From the NCBI GenBank assembly GCA_013297585.1, contig JAAFHG010000025.1, positions 1 through 18,799 of the forward strand: DNA of 18,799 nt, read 5' to 3'. The stretch's first letter is position 1, and every line of letters starts with the position of its first letter. The position numbers were made by a program, and so were the translations under genes. Under the pieces are notes generated by a model. The model did no database searches. It was given only the letters and a program-made list of their open reading frames with translations, and was not told the origin of the DNA. This DNA comes from Chitinophagales bacterium. GTDB taxonomy: Bacteria; Bacteroidota; Bacteroidia; Chitinophagales; Chitinophagaceae. Positions 1 to 6,727 of this stretch are shown in pieces.

Positions 1-342
1 ACCGATACCACTACAAACGGGCTTACTAATGCTATTACAGACTTTTTAAAGTTTAATAAGCATTACAGTAACCGTATAAACTGCATGGGTGTAAATAGAC
101 TAATAAATGGCAAAATGAAATACACACCTTCAACCACCCGAAAAGGTACAGCCGACATAACAGCCATAATAAACGGTAAGCATTGCAGTATAGAAGTAAA
201 ATGCAAAGCCACTAAAGACCGTATGAGTGAACACCAAATAAAAGAACGGCAATTAGTTGAAGCCTCAGGCGGTATTTATTTTGTGGCTACTGATATGGAT
301 AGTTTTTTAAAATGGTATTATAAACTAATAAAGAATAAATAA
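1..342 (+). CDS. VRR-NUC-like phage nuclease, 5' partial
   Basis: The frame is open from the first base, so the true start probably lies upstream; the internal ATG at 85 would give only 85 residues. The visible part has the pattern of a VRR-NUC / PD-(D/E)XK nuclease: a Lys-Gly-Thr-Ala-Asp turn (the active-site Asp), then about 14 residues later Ile-Glu-Val-Lys (the E-x-K pair), then a conserved Gln in HQIKERQ and a GGIYFVA strand. Such stand-alone nucleases act on branched or nicked DNA and are common in tailed-phage replication and packaging modules. A terminase-like gene follows 11 bp downstream, which fits that setting. The family call rests on motif order only. A generic restriction-like endonuclease is the main alternative. 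Confidence 0.7.
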   Translation, partial: TDTTTNGLTNAITDFLKFNKHYSNRINCMGVNRLINGKMKYTPSTTRKGTADITAIINGKHCSIEVKCKATKDRMSEHQIKERQLVEASGGIYFVATDMDSFLKWYYKLIKNK

Positions 343-353
343 ATTATAATATA

Positions 354-770
354 ATGGCAACACCTAAAACAGTTATAACATTACAACAATTAGAAAAGTT
401 AGCATACACTTACATTGATGACTGCATGACTTACCAAAAACAACAGGCAACCGCAAGCGGTAAGATAGTTAATGTACAAGATAGGCAAATACCTACAATT
501 GATTATTTCTTACGTATTTGGATACCGAAAAAAGGCGAACCAACTATAAACCGTTCTACTTACTACAACTGGTTAAATGATGAAAGTAACATTGATAAGT
601 TCAACACTATAAAAAGTATAGAGGGCTTATTTAAGGCACTAGCAACCGACATAGTAGCAAACGAAGGCAAAGGGATTTTTTACGCTAAAAACCGTTTAGG
701 AATGACTGATAAGGTAGCAACTGAGAACAAGAATGAAATAACCGAAATAATTATAAAACATGAAAATTGA
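354..770 (+). CDS. Phage terminase small subunit-like protein
   Basis: This 138-residue protein has an N-terminal helical part that starts LEKLAYTYIDDCMTY. A central stretch around residues 63 to 78 (INRSTYYNWL) reads like a helix-turn-helix for DNA binding. The C-terminal motif GIFYAKNRLGMTDK resembles the 'F.LKN.fGw.DK' signature of gp3/P22-type small terminases. Small terminases recognise the packaging site on phage DNA and load the large ATPase/nuclease subunit. The gene follows the nuclease gene by 11 bp and overlaps the next ORF by 11 bp, as in a phage operon. The large subunit expected next is absent, so the packaging module appears truncated. The assignment is from motif resemblance; another phage DNA-binding protein is possible. 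Confidence 0.55.
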   Translation: MATPKTVITLQQLEKLAYTYIDDCMTYQKQQATASGKIVNVQDRQIPTIDYFLRIWIPKKGEPTINRSTYYNWLNDESNIDKFNTIKSIEGLFKALATDIVANEGKGIFYAKNRLGMTDKVATENKNEITEIIIKHEN

Positions 771-972
771 ACAAACACACATTAAGACATTTGCGCAATT
801 AATTACATACTTTGAGAAACCTCAGGTAACTGTTACAGAAATACAACAGATATTAAGCGAAGCCAAAATAGTTTGGATCATTGGTAGCGAAAGCAAAGAT
901 GAAATTTTGAGACGGCTAAAAGAATTTTGGGCAAATTATCCTGAAACAAAAGAACGCCCACTTTTTTTGTAA
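760..972 (+). CDS. Small hypothetical protein after the terminase-like gene
   Basis: The ORF encodes 70 residues and begins at an ATG that overlaps the end of the terminase-like gene by 11 bp, an arrangement typical of translational coupling. The product is predicted soluble, starts MKIEQTHIKTFAQLI and ends with a charged helix (EILRRLKEFW) and ETKERPLFL. I recognise no family. It occupies the place where a large terminase gene would be expected, so it may be a short phage protein or what remains after a deletion. The coupled start and helix-like composition favour a real gene, but its size leaves doubt. Confidence 0.4.
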   Translation: MKIEQTHIKTFAQLITYFEKPQVTVTEIQQILSEAKIVWIIGSESKDEILRRLKEFWANYPETKERPLFL

Positions 973-1024
973 AGAAAGTTTCTATCAGTTCGCATTTAAA
1001 GCAGCCTAAAAAATAGGTTACCTT

Positions 1025-1057
1025 TTTGTTTTCAAATTGAAAACTTTTGTACATTCG
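1025..1057 (+). promoter_or_regulatory. higBA promoter with a palindromic operator
   Basis: A perfect 17-bp palindrome, GTTTTCAA-A-TTGAAAAC, covers 1028 to 1044. It sits between a TTTG at 1025 to 1028 and TACATTCG at 1050 to 1057, which matches the Bacteroidota -7 consensus TAnnTTTG at all but one fixed position. The spacer is 21 bp. HigA antitoxins usually repress their own operon by binding such palindromes, so this is the likely HigA site. The spacing would put transcription near the higB ATG at 1062, giving little or no leader. The sequence pattern is direct; binding and start site are inferred. Confidence 0.6.
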
Positions 1058-1061
1058 CATT

Positions 1062-1394
1062 ATGAAAGTACTGGTAAAGCGAACCATACACTATTACATA
1101 AACAAATACCCGAATGCAAAAAATGGGTTATTACTTTGGGTAAGTGAGTTTCAAAAATTTGATTTTGCGAACTTTAACGAACTGAAAAATGTGTATGGCA
1201 ATGCTAGTATTGTAGCTAACAACCGTGTAATTTTTAATATTAAAGGCAACGATTTTAGGTTAATTGTATCAATCAATTTTGTACAAAGTGCTTGTTATGT
1301 TATTTGGTTTGGCACACATAAGGAATACGATAAAATAAACGCTGAAGCAGTTGCTTTTGATACTAATATACAAAACTTTAAAATAGACGAATGA
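1062..1394 (+). CDS. higB: HigB-family type II toxin, mRNA interferase
   Basis: HigB toxins cut mRNA in the context of the ribosome and are held inactive by HigA. The 110-residue product shows the family core: a Trp-rich segment (LLLWVSEFQKFDF), then VIFNIKGNDFRLIV, where the GN-x-(F/Y)-R-L-I strand is diagnostic, then WFGTHKEYDKI near the C-terminus, the typical GTH-x-EYD motif. A start at ATG 1062 is preferred over an upstream in-frame TTG at 1047, because the TTG lies inside the promoter. The stop overlaps the higA start (ATGA), so the two are translationally coupled with the toxin first, as usual for higBA. All motifs look intact. Confidence 0.9.
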   Translation: MKVLVKRTIHYYINKYPNAKNGLLLWVSEFQKFDFANFNELKNVYGNASIVANNRVIFNIKGNDFRLIVSINFVQSACYVIWFGTHKEYDKINAEAVAFDTNIQNFKIDE

Positions 1395-1750
1395 TGAACT
1401 GGAAAATATTAAAAACAGAACAGGACTATACCAACGCAAGTAACAGGCTAATGGAGATTTTTAATGCTACTGAGGGAACACCCGAAGCAGACGAATTAGA
1501 GTTGTTAATGGTGTTGGTACAGGATTATGATAATAGGCATTATGTATTACCAACATTAAGCCCTTTAGACGCTATTAAATACAAGATGGATGAAAAGGGT
1601 ATAAAGGCGAAAGACTTAGAACCGATAATAGGTAGTAAAGGGCATGTTTCTTCTATTCTTTCGGGGCGAAGGGAAATAACTTTAAAAATTGCCCAAAAAC
1701 TAAAAGACTATTTTCAGCTACCAGCCGAATTATTTTTACCTACTGCTTAA
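1391..1750 (+). CDS. higA: HigA-family antitoxin with Xre-type HTH
   Basis: The 119-residue product has a helical N-terminal part (residues about 1 to 50, acidic) and a C-terminal Xre/Cro helix-turn-helix: DAIKYKMDEKGIKAKDL, then a turn and GHVSSILSGRREIT, ending LPAELFLPTA. HigA binds HigB to neutralise it and represses the operon. The start overlaps the higB stop; ATG at 1391 or at 1394 is possible and both give the same frame. A palindrome upstream of higB is its likely operator. A decayed second copy of the C-terminal half of this gene lies 360 bp downstream at about 2110 to 2359. Confidence 0.9.
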   Translation: MMNWKILKTEQDYTNASNRLMEIFNATEGTPEADELELLMVLVQDYDNRHYVLPTLSPLDAIKYKMDEKGIKAKDLEPIIGSKGHVSSILSGRREITLKIAQKLKDYFQLPAELFLPTA

Positions 1751-1854
1751 AGAGTTGCACAATTTTTTACTTTATTGAAAGGGTTGAATAGAGTTTAAAA
1801 TGTGTATTTTCTCAATTTTTGTTACTCTATTGTTACCCTAAAGATAATTTATCG

Positions 1855-1956
1855 CTAAAACTCAATAGCAGTAAGAATCTTAAAGAATAGTTCTGTTCCC
1901 GCCTGAGGCACACAACCCGCTTTTGTAGCGGGTTTTTTTATGCCTAAAACTCAATA
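1855..1956 (+). repeat. 13-bp direct repeats and a tRNA-3'-end-like segment
   Basis: CTAAAACTCAATA occurs at 1855 to 1867 and again at 1944 to 1956. Between them, about 1890 to 1913, lies GTTCCCGCCTGAGGCAC, which resembles the T-arm and acceptor end of a tRNA with no tRNA body upstream. The following hairpin is listed separately. Such a layout is seen at attachment sites of integrated elements, so this could be an element boundary, but the match is short. Otherwise the stretch 1751 to 2110 shows no gene; a 13-bp palindrome (TACACT-T-AGTGTA) lies at 2024 to 2036. Confidence 0.3.
1914..1939 (+). terminator. Intrinsic terminator downstream of higBA
   Basis: AACCCGC and GCGGGTT form a perfect 7-bp stem around a TTTTGTA loop, followed by a run of T. 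It is a standard rho-independent terminator for plus-strand transcription from higBA or from whatever once ended here. Confidence 0.85.
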
Positions 1957-2109
1957 AAATCAACACTTTCAGCGTTTACAGCTTTCTTTTAGTTTCTTTT
2001 AATTTTGTTCCTCTGTTGTGTTATACACTTAGTGTACTATATACAATTGTATCTGTTGTTGTAAAATAACCCAAAGGAAAATGACTGTATTAATTTGTAA
2101 TCGTAAAAG

Positions 2110-2359
2110 GCAGCAGTAGTTGCTAATGACATTAGTGATATTGTTTTCATGTATTATGTATTCCCGATTAAGCCACTTATAAGCCATTAAATGCACAATG
2201 GATAAAAGTGTATTAAAGACAAAGGACTTAGAATCGATTATTGGTAGTAAAGTGCGTATTTCTTCAATTTTTTCAGGTAAAGGTAGATAGCTATAAAATA
2301 GCATAAAAACTAAAAGACTATTTTCAGCTAACAAACGAATTATTTTACCGACAGCATAA
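2110..2359 (+). pseudogene. Degenerate second copy of higA
   Basis: DNA here aligns with higA from roughly 1508 to its stop. From ATG 2198 it encodes MDKSVLKTKDLESIIGSK and RISSIFSGKGR and then hits TAG, against MDEKGIKAKDLEPIIGSK and VSSILSGRRE in intact higA. After the stop, AAACTAAAAGACTATTTTCA is identical in both copies. The end again encodes a PTA-stop after a 1-base loss. Upstream, the TATTATGTATT block is shared with small deletions. No matching higB copy is seen. The copy may be a relic of a tandem or nested toxin-antitoxin element; it cannot make a full antitoxin. Confidence 0.8.
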
Positions 2360-2368
2360 AAAATAATG

Positions 2369-2791
2369 TTACTCCATAATAATAGGTTTAATGTAAATGG
2401 TAGTCAATTGTTTTTGAGTTAAAAACCGCTCAAATCGATTTTTAACATCGGTATATGATGCCACCATGCTTTTAGTTGCGTTTACAGACAATTGATTGAC
2501 AACTTTTGTCAGCTGACTGCAAATTTTGAAATCACCAAGCTCGGTTTTTTTTACTGCTGTAAAAGGATTCCATCCATTCTCTAGCTTTTCATTTAAAAAA
2601 TCAGTTAGAGAAACACCATAATCGTAACGCTCACGATAGGTTTTGTAGCGGTTAATATCAAAACGTTCTTTAAATCTGTGGAATTTGTCGATAGTGCCAG
2701 GTACTTGGTAGTAAAATTATACGTATCAATCCTTGGTTAAATCACCTTTAGTGTAGTAAAGTTTTGCTTTTTTGTATGGTAACAAAGTCAT
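2369..2791 (-). pseudogene. Broken tyrosine-recombinase (phage integrase) gene, N-terminal part
   Basis: Read on the minus strand, the frame from ATG 2791 gives MTLLPYKKAKLYYTKGDLTK, then in-frame TGA (in place of the usual Trp of 'WYV') and TAA. It then continues as FYYQVPGTIDKFHRFKERFD, INRYKTYRERYDYG, LNEKLENGWNPF and a core-binding-like segment (MVASYTDVKNRFERFL). The 'R-x-GIN-RxK...ERxxYG...LNxKLExGWNPF' pattern is that of Bacteroidota phage and conjugative-element integrases. It stops at 2369 before any catalytic R...HxxR...Y domain. Two nonsense codons and loss of the C-terminal half make it a relic. It lies just beside tRNA-Glu, the classic place for an integrase. Confidence 0.75.
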
Positions 2792-2865
2792 GTACTTGAA
2801 TTTTATTTTTAAACTCTTCAAGTAGTACCCGTTTGAGATTTTGCCCGCAATCCTTTTTAAATGAT

Positions 2866-2892
2866 ACAGGTCCTTGATAATCAAGAACCTGT
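2866..2892 (-). terminator. Hairpin directly downstream of tRNA-Glu
   Basis: ACAGGTCCTTGA and TCAAGAACCTGT form a 12-bp stem (one G-U type mismatch depending on strand) with a 3-base loop. It starts 4 bp after the tRNA 3' end. On the minus strand it is followed by ATCATTTAAAAAG, so the U-tract is weak. It may be the tRNA terminator with its tail altered by element insertion, or a transcript-end processing hairpin. Confidence 0.5.
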
Positions 2893-2896
2893 ACAG

Positions 2897-2968
2897 TAGA
2901 GCGTACGGGAATCGAACCCGTGATTCCTCCGTGAAAGGGAGGTGTCTTAACCCCTTGACCAACGCTCC
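2897..2968 (-). tRNA. tRNA-Glu (anticodon UUC)
   Basis: The minus strand folds as a full cloverleaf. The acceptor GGAGCGT pairs with ACGCTC plus a terminal G-U. The D-arm has GGTCAAGGGGTTAAGACACC, the anticodon stem CCTCC/GGAGG encloses loop CTTTCAC with anticodon TTC, and the T-arm CGGGTTCGATTCCCG is perfect. No CCA is encoded, as usual in Bacteroidota. A decayed integrase gene begins about 105 bp beyond its 3' end, so it probably served as an integration target. Confidence 0.95.
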
Positions 2969-3068
2969 AGTTGTTTTTGGGAGTGCAAATATAGAAGTCG
3001 TAAAATTACTAGCCAAAAAAAATTTAAAACTATTTTGCTTTTATATTGTGCCAATAAAATTTAATAGC

Positions 3069-4649
3069 ATGCCAATAAGAATGGTTGATGATCCAAACGA
3101 TCAACAAGACAACAGTAACGATAATAATGGCGGTGGCGGTAACAGAGGAGGAGGTAATATTTTGTTTCAGTTTTTACCTATGATATTGGGTTTGCTTATT
3201 CGTAAGCCAATTTTGTTAGTAGTACTGCTAGCAGTAGGTGGTGTGTTTTACTTTAAAGGTGGCTGTAATGGCTTAAGCACGGTTGGCAATAATAATAACA
3301 ACAGCGAGCAACTATCTACAGGTGGTGTACTTGACCCTAAGCAATTTGATAAAGCAGAAGTGTACGAAGGTTTGGATGAAAGCAAAACCGATTTGCCAGA
3401 ATACATATCGCTTTTAAAATTTGCCCCAAATAGATTAAATCAAGGGCAGCAAGGTAGTTGCGTAGCATGGAGCAGCGCTTATGGTGCAAGAACAGTATTA
3501 GAGGCCGCAAGTACGGGTGAAGATCCTGATAAACTCGCTTTTAGCCCCGCTTTTTTATACAACCAAATTAAGTTAGATGGTTGCCAAGGCAGTTATATTA
3601 TTCGTGCAATGGAAACTATGACCAAAGTGGGTGCGGTGCCATTCAACGATTTTCCTTATGATGATAGAGATTGCGACAGGCAGCCAGATGGACAACTCAT
3701 GCAAGAAGCATCAGACTTTAAGATGCAAGGCTTTACAAGGCTTACGACTACTGAAAGTACCAAGGGCATTAATATTCACGCTATAAAAGAGCATTTGGCA
3801 AAAGATGTACCTGTAGTGATTGGTATGATGGTAGGCGGTAGTTTTATGCAAGAAATGTCTGGTAAAGATATTTGGCATCCTACAGACGATGACTACACAA
3901 TGATGGGTTTTGGTGGTCATGCTATGTGCGTAATAGGCTACGACGATAGAAAAGAAGGTGGCGCATTTGAAATAATGAATAGTTGGGGCAAAGAATGGGG
4001 CAATAATGGGGTAGCTTATGTAAAATATAGCGACTTCAAACGCTTTGTGCGTGAGGCTTATGGCATTAACCCTGTGCCTAAAAAAGGTACTGCTGATATT
4101 CAAAATTTGGCTTGTAATATTGGCTTGGTAGAAGCTACAACTAAACGTTATATACCACTGCAATTAGCCGAAGGCAATATTTTTAAAACCACGCAGCCTA
4201 TTGCCAAAGGCACAACTTTTAAAATAGAAGTGAAAAATAATAGCGCTTGCTATGTATATGTTTTGGGTAAAGAAACAGATGGTAGCAGCTATGTGTTGTT
4301 TCCTTATCCGTCTAAAGATGACGCTACTAAAACCAAGTTTTCGCCTTATTGTGGTATTACAGGTTATCGATTATTTCCTCGTGGTATGAGTATGCAAGCT
4401 GATAATATTGGTAACCAAGATTTTATGGCGGTTGTATTTAGTAAAGAGCCTTTAAACGTGTTTGATTTAAACGCTGCTGTAAACGCTAGCAAGGCCAATG
4501 GTTTTGATAATGCTGTAAACACAGCCGTAAAAAGACTCTCAGTAAAAGGTGTACAATTTACAAATGCTAGTAATGGTACTATTGGTTTTGAAACCCCAAC
4601 TGGCGATAGAAATATGGTGGCTTGTATTGTGGCAATTGATAAGAAGTAA
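3069..4649 (+). CDS. Membrane-anchored papain-family (C1) cysteine protease
   Basis: Start ATG 3069 is chosen because longer readings run through tRNA-Glu. The 526-residue product has an Asn/Gly-rich N-terminus (about 10 to 30), a membrane segment at about 40 to 62, a linker, then a papain-like domain. Gln125 lies in NQGQQGSC and the nucleophile is Cys131. His284 is in GFGGHAMCVIGYD and Asn304 in MNSWGKEWGNNGVAYV, so the catalytic set is complete. The region from about 355 to the end resembles the DUF4384 beta domain often found beside C1 proteases (KGTTFKIEVKNNS, SSYVLFPYP). The protease part should lie outside the cytoplasm. The Gly-rich plus membrane N-terminus resembles YpfJ-type metalloproteases, but no HExxH is present. 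Substrate unknown. Confidence 0.85.
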   Translation: MPIRMVDDPNDQQDNSNDNNGGGGNRGGGNILFQFLPMILGLLIRKPILLVVLLAVGGVFYFKGGCNGLSTVGNNNNNSEQLSTGGVLDPKQFDKAEVYEGLDESKTDLPEYISLLKFAPNRLNQGQQGSCVAWSSAYGARTVLEAASTGEDPDKLAFSPAFLYNQIKLDGCQGSYIIRAMETMTKVGAVPFNDFPYDDRDCDRQPDGQLMQEASDFKMQGFTRLTTTESTKGINIHAIKEHLAKDVPVVIGMMVGGSFMQEMSGKDIWHPTDDDYTMMGFGGHAMCVIGYDDRKEGGAFEIMNSWGKEWGNNGVAYVKYSDFKRFVREAYGINPVPKKGTADIQNLACNIGLVEATTKRYIPLQLAEGNIFKTTQPIAKGTTFKIEVKNNSACYVYVLGKETDGSSYVLFPYPSKDDATKTKFSPYCGITGYRLFPRGMSMQADNIGNQDFMAVVFSKEPLNVFDLNAAVNASKANGFDNAVNTAVKRLSVKGVQFTNASNGTIGFETPTGDRNMVACIVAIDKK

Positions 4650-4695
4650 CCCATTTTTATTGCTTGGTAAAAGCATAGCTATTAAATTGCAAAGT

Positions 4696-5190
4696 ATGCT
4701 TTCTAAAACGTTACAATTATACAAAGCTGCTTATAGTGGTCTTAGCCAGCAGACATTGTATTTGGCTGTAGTAATGTTGATTAATAGATGTGGCACCATG
4801 GTGTTGCCATTTATGAGCATTTATTGTACCCAACAACTACATTTTAACCTGCAACAGACTGGATTTATAATGGCTTGTTTTGGCTACTTAATCACTAATT
4901 TTTTGCCTCCGCATTTTGCAATAGCTGTTGCTTGTGTAATGATTATTACCCTTGGCGAAATATTTGCATTGCCATTTATGAATAGTTATTGGCTACAACG
5001 AACCACCGAAGAAAATAGAGGTAGCTATGCCGCATTATATACCACCGCTTGGAGCATTGCAACCATTGCTGCGCCTGTAATTGGTAGCCTTCTAGCTGCT
5101 TATTTTGGATTTATTGTTTTATGGTATGTTATTGCCGCGTTTACTTTGTTTATTGCAATTGGAACTTGGTTTTTACAAAAGGCAGATTAA
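4696..5190 (+). CDS. Internally deleted MFS transporter remnant
   Basis: From ATG 4696 the product has 164 residues against about 400 for the family. Residues 20 to 64 are typical of the first two membrane helices (LINRCGTMVLPFMSIY, QTGFIMACFGY). Residues 65 to the end are typical of helices 9 to 12 (AIAVACVMIITLGEIFALPF, RGSYAALYTTAWSIATIAAP). The usual motif A loop (G-x-LaD-x-x-G-x-R) and about six helices are missing, yet the frame stays open across the join near 4885 to 4895. This reads as an in-frame deletion between two FGY/GYL-like sites. It probably cannot transport, although a mini-protein is still encoded. It begins 46 bp after the protease gene. An assembly collapse is the other explanation. 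Confidence 0.7.
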   Translation: MLSKTLQLYKAAYSGLSQQTLYLAVVMLINRCGTMVLPFMSIYCTQQLHFNLQQTGFIMACFGYLITNFLPPHFAIAVACVMIITLGEIFALPFMNSYWLQRTTEENRGSYAALYTTAWSIATIAAPVIGSLLAAYFGFIVLWYVIAAFTLFIAIGTWFLQKAD

Positions 5191-5233
5191 CTATTTATAA
5201 GCATAGGTAAAAAGTGAATTTAATCTTTCAATC

Positions 5234-5677
5234 TTAACTTGCTTTTTTATAAATCATATCTTCACCTTTGGAGTCATTTTCAAATGGTAAGAAAGCCCAG
5301 TTGATGTTGAAAGAGTGAATAGATTTTTTCAATAAATATCTAGTGAGTGTATCTAATACTTGTAAATGTTTTTCTTGTTGGTAATCTAAGTAGATCTTGA
5401 AATTGTTTCTACAGCATATCTCAATACAGTTTTCATGCTCTAAGCCTAAAGTTACTATACTATATATTTTGATTAATTGTACATCCTCAAAAGGTAAATA
5501 TTTATTAGCCCATAAATGTTTTGTAATGAAAGTATTGTGATTTAAATAGAGTTGTCTTTTTTTAGTCGGTAGATTGTCTATTATTTCATCAACATGAATT
5601 TCTTTAGCCGCAAAATATTTTACGTAAAAATAAATCAGCATAACTGATAGAAAGATACCTGCAAGCAAGAGTGTCAT
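5234..5677 (-). CDS. Hypothetical protein with one N-terminal membrane helix
   Basis: The 147-residue product starts with a hydrophobic segment (LLLAGIFLSVMLIYFYVKYF, residues 3 to 22), followed by a charged, mixed alpha/beta soluble domain. Residues about 44 to 70 carry a series of aromatic and basic positions (NHNTFITKHLWANKYL). Two Cys occur in IEICCRN. I recognise no family. It is convergent with the MFS remnant and stands alone; the 270 bp upstream hold no clear gene. Codon use looks like its neighbours, so I take it as real but of unknown role, probably anchored in the inner membrane. Confidence 0.6.
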   Translation of the reverse strand: MTLLLAGIFLSVMLIYFYVKYFAAKEIHVDEIIDNLPTKKRQLYLNHNTFITKHLWANKYLPFEDVQLIKIYSIVTLGLEHENCIEICCRNNFKIYLDYQQEKHLQVLDTLTRYLLKKSIHSFNINWAFLPFENDSKGEDMIYKKAS

Positions 5678-5946
5678 AGTATATTATGCTTTCAATTATT
5701 TAATAAATACCCATGCCTTTGCAATCACAATTAGCATCGGTAGTAATGCCCAATAGTTTTGCTTTCATCTGTTACCAACTGAGATATACTCAAATATAAA
5801 CTAGCATTTTGATAGCCATTATTGCGTTAAGAAAAATTTATGATTTCGTTTTGTAAGCAAAGCCATGTGTTACCGTATGTAGTAAAAACAATTAATGCCG
5901 CCGTTTGTAATTACAGTTAGCTGGCTTCTATCAATAAATAAAAATT

Positions 5947-6594
5947 ATGAAACAATTAATGCCCTCAATTACGCTTGTTGCTTTGAGTTTAGTAGTACTT
6001 AGTCAAAATAGTTGCGCCAAAGCACAAGGTGTGTACAAAGTAAATTTAGTTGCGCCTAAAGGCAAAGCCATTGCTGCTTTTGCAGAAGGTTGCTTTTGGT
6101 GCTCACCGCATATTTTTGATGCAGTGCCAGGCATAGACAGCGCAGTGGCTGGTTATGCTGGTGGCCACACCGTGAACCCAACTTACGAAGAAGTATGTAC
6201 CGAAACTACTGGTCATGCAGAGGCAGCGTTAATATATTACGACCCAAAAGTGATTAGCTACAATGAGTTGCTAGATGTATTTTTTACATCGCATGACCCT
6301 ACTACTTTAGACCAACAAGGACCTGATAAAGGTTCATCTTATCGCTCGGTAATATTTTATCAAACACCGCAGGAGAAAGCATTAGCTAATACAGCTATTG
6401 CAAAATACAACGCATCTGGCATGTTTAAAAAGCGCATTGTAACAGAGGTAACAGCCTTATCAGCGTTTTATAGAGCAGAAGAATATCACCAAAAATATGT
6501 ACAGAAAAACCCTAATAATAGATATATACAGGGCGTATCGTTGCCAAGATTTGATCGTTTTAAACAAACTTACAAGGGTAAGTTGAAAAACTAG
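5947..6594 (+). CDS. msrA: Peptide-methionine (S)-S-oxide reductase MsrA, exported
   Basis: MsrA reduces Met-S-sulfoxide in oxidised proteins. The 215-residue product has the active-site motif EGCFWC at 47 to 52 with catalytic Cys49, then GYAGGHTVNPTYEEVC, the substrate loop GHAEA (His90, Glu92) and FFTSHDPTTLDQQGPDKGSSYRS split over the usual positions. The N-terminus (about residues 1 to 23) is hydrophobic and ends LSQNSC at Cys23, a plausible lipobox, so it is likely a periplasmic or outer-membrane lipoprotein rather than cytosolic. Signal peptidase I cleavage after AKA is the alternative. It stands alone, with a terminator 29 bp downstream. A reducing partner on the periplasmic side is not seen next to it. 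Confidence 0.95.
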   Translation: MKQLMPSITLVALSLVVLSQNSCAKAQGVYKVNLVAPKGKAIAAFAEGCFWCSPHIFDAVPGIDSAVAGYAGGHTVNPTYEEVCTETTGHAEAALIYYDPKVISYNELLDVFFTSHDPTTLDQQGPDKGSSYRSVIFYQTPQEKALANTAIAKYNASGMFKKRIVTEVTALSAFYRAEEYHQKYVQKNPNNRYIQGVSLPRFDRFKQTYKGKLKN

Positions 6595-6622
6595 GTTGTG
6601 TTGTTTATTTAGGTTGTTGTGT

Positions 6623-6655
6623 ACAGCCAATCCATTTTGGGTTGGCTGTTTTTTT
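6623..6655 (+). terminator. Intrinsic terminator after msrA
   Basis: ACAGCCAATCC pairs with GGGTTGGCTGT (one G-U pair) around an ATTTT loop and is followed by a run of T. It ends the msrA transcript before the sdaA gene. Confidence 0.9.
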
Positions 6656-6692
6656 GTATAAATATTTTGTTACGGTCTACTAAAAAATTACC

Positions 6693-6720
6693 GCAACCTG
6701 TAACTTGCAACTAGTAACTT
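6693..6720 (+). repeat. Two 14-bp tandem repeats upstream of sdaA
   Basis: GCAACCTGTAACTT and GCAACTAGTAACTT lie head to tail, identical at 12 of 14 positions, ending 7 bp before the sdaA ATG. They fill the place of the leader, so they could affect translation start or be a mobile short-repeat family of this genome. Their function is unknown. Confidence 0.6.
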
Positions 6721-6727
6721 ACACACC

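Noticed and set aside
1838..1913. A complete tRNA ending GCCTGAGGCAC
   Set aside because: The upstream bases do not pair with the acceptor or T-stem; only the 3' end looks tRNA-like.
2029..2334. 101-codon minus-strand ORF
   Set aside because: It overlaps the higA relic in antisense and shows no family features.
2726..3016. Minus-strand ORF of 96 codons
   Set aside because: Its first part runs through tRNA-Glu; only the end (from about 2791) is the integrase relic.
2874..3068. N-terminal extension of the C1 protease
   Set aside because: It is antisense to tRNA-Glu and has no family character; ATG 3069 is the better start.
3711..4163. 150-codon minus-strand ORF
   Set aside because: It is antisense to the protease domain with clear catalytic motifs on the plus strand, and its composition is odd.
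5700..5768. 22-codon minus-strand ORF (MKAKLLGITTDANCDCKGMG...)
   Set aside because: It looks protein-like but is too short, with no visible family or start signal; it may be a gene fragment.
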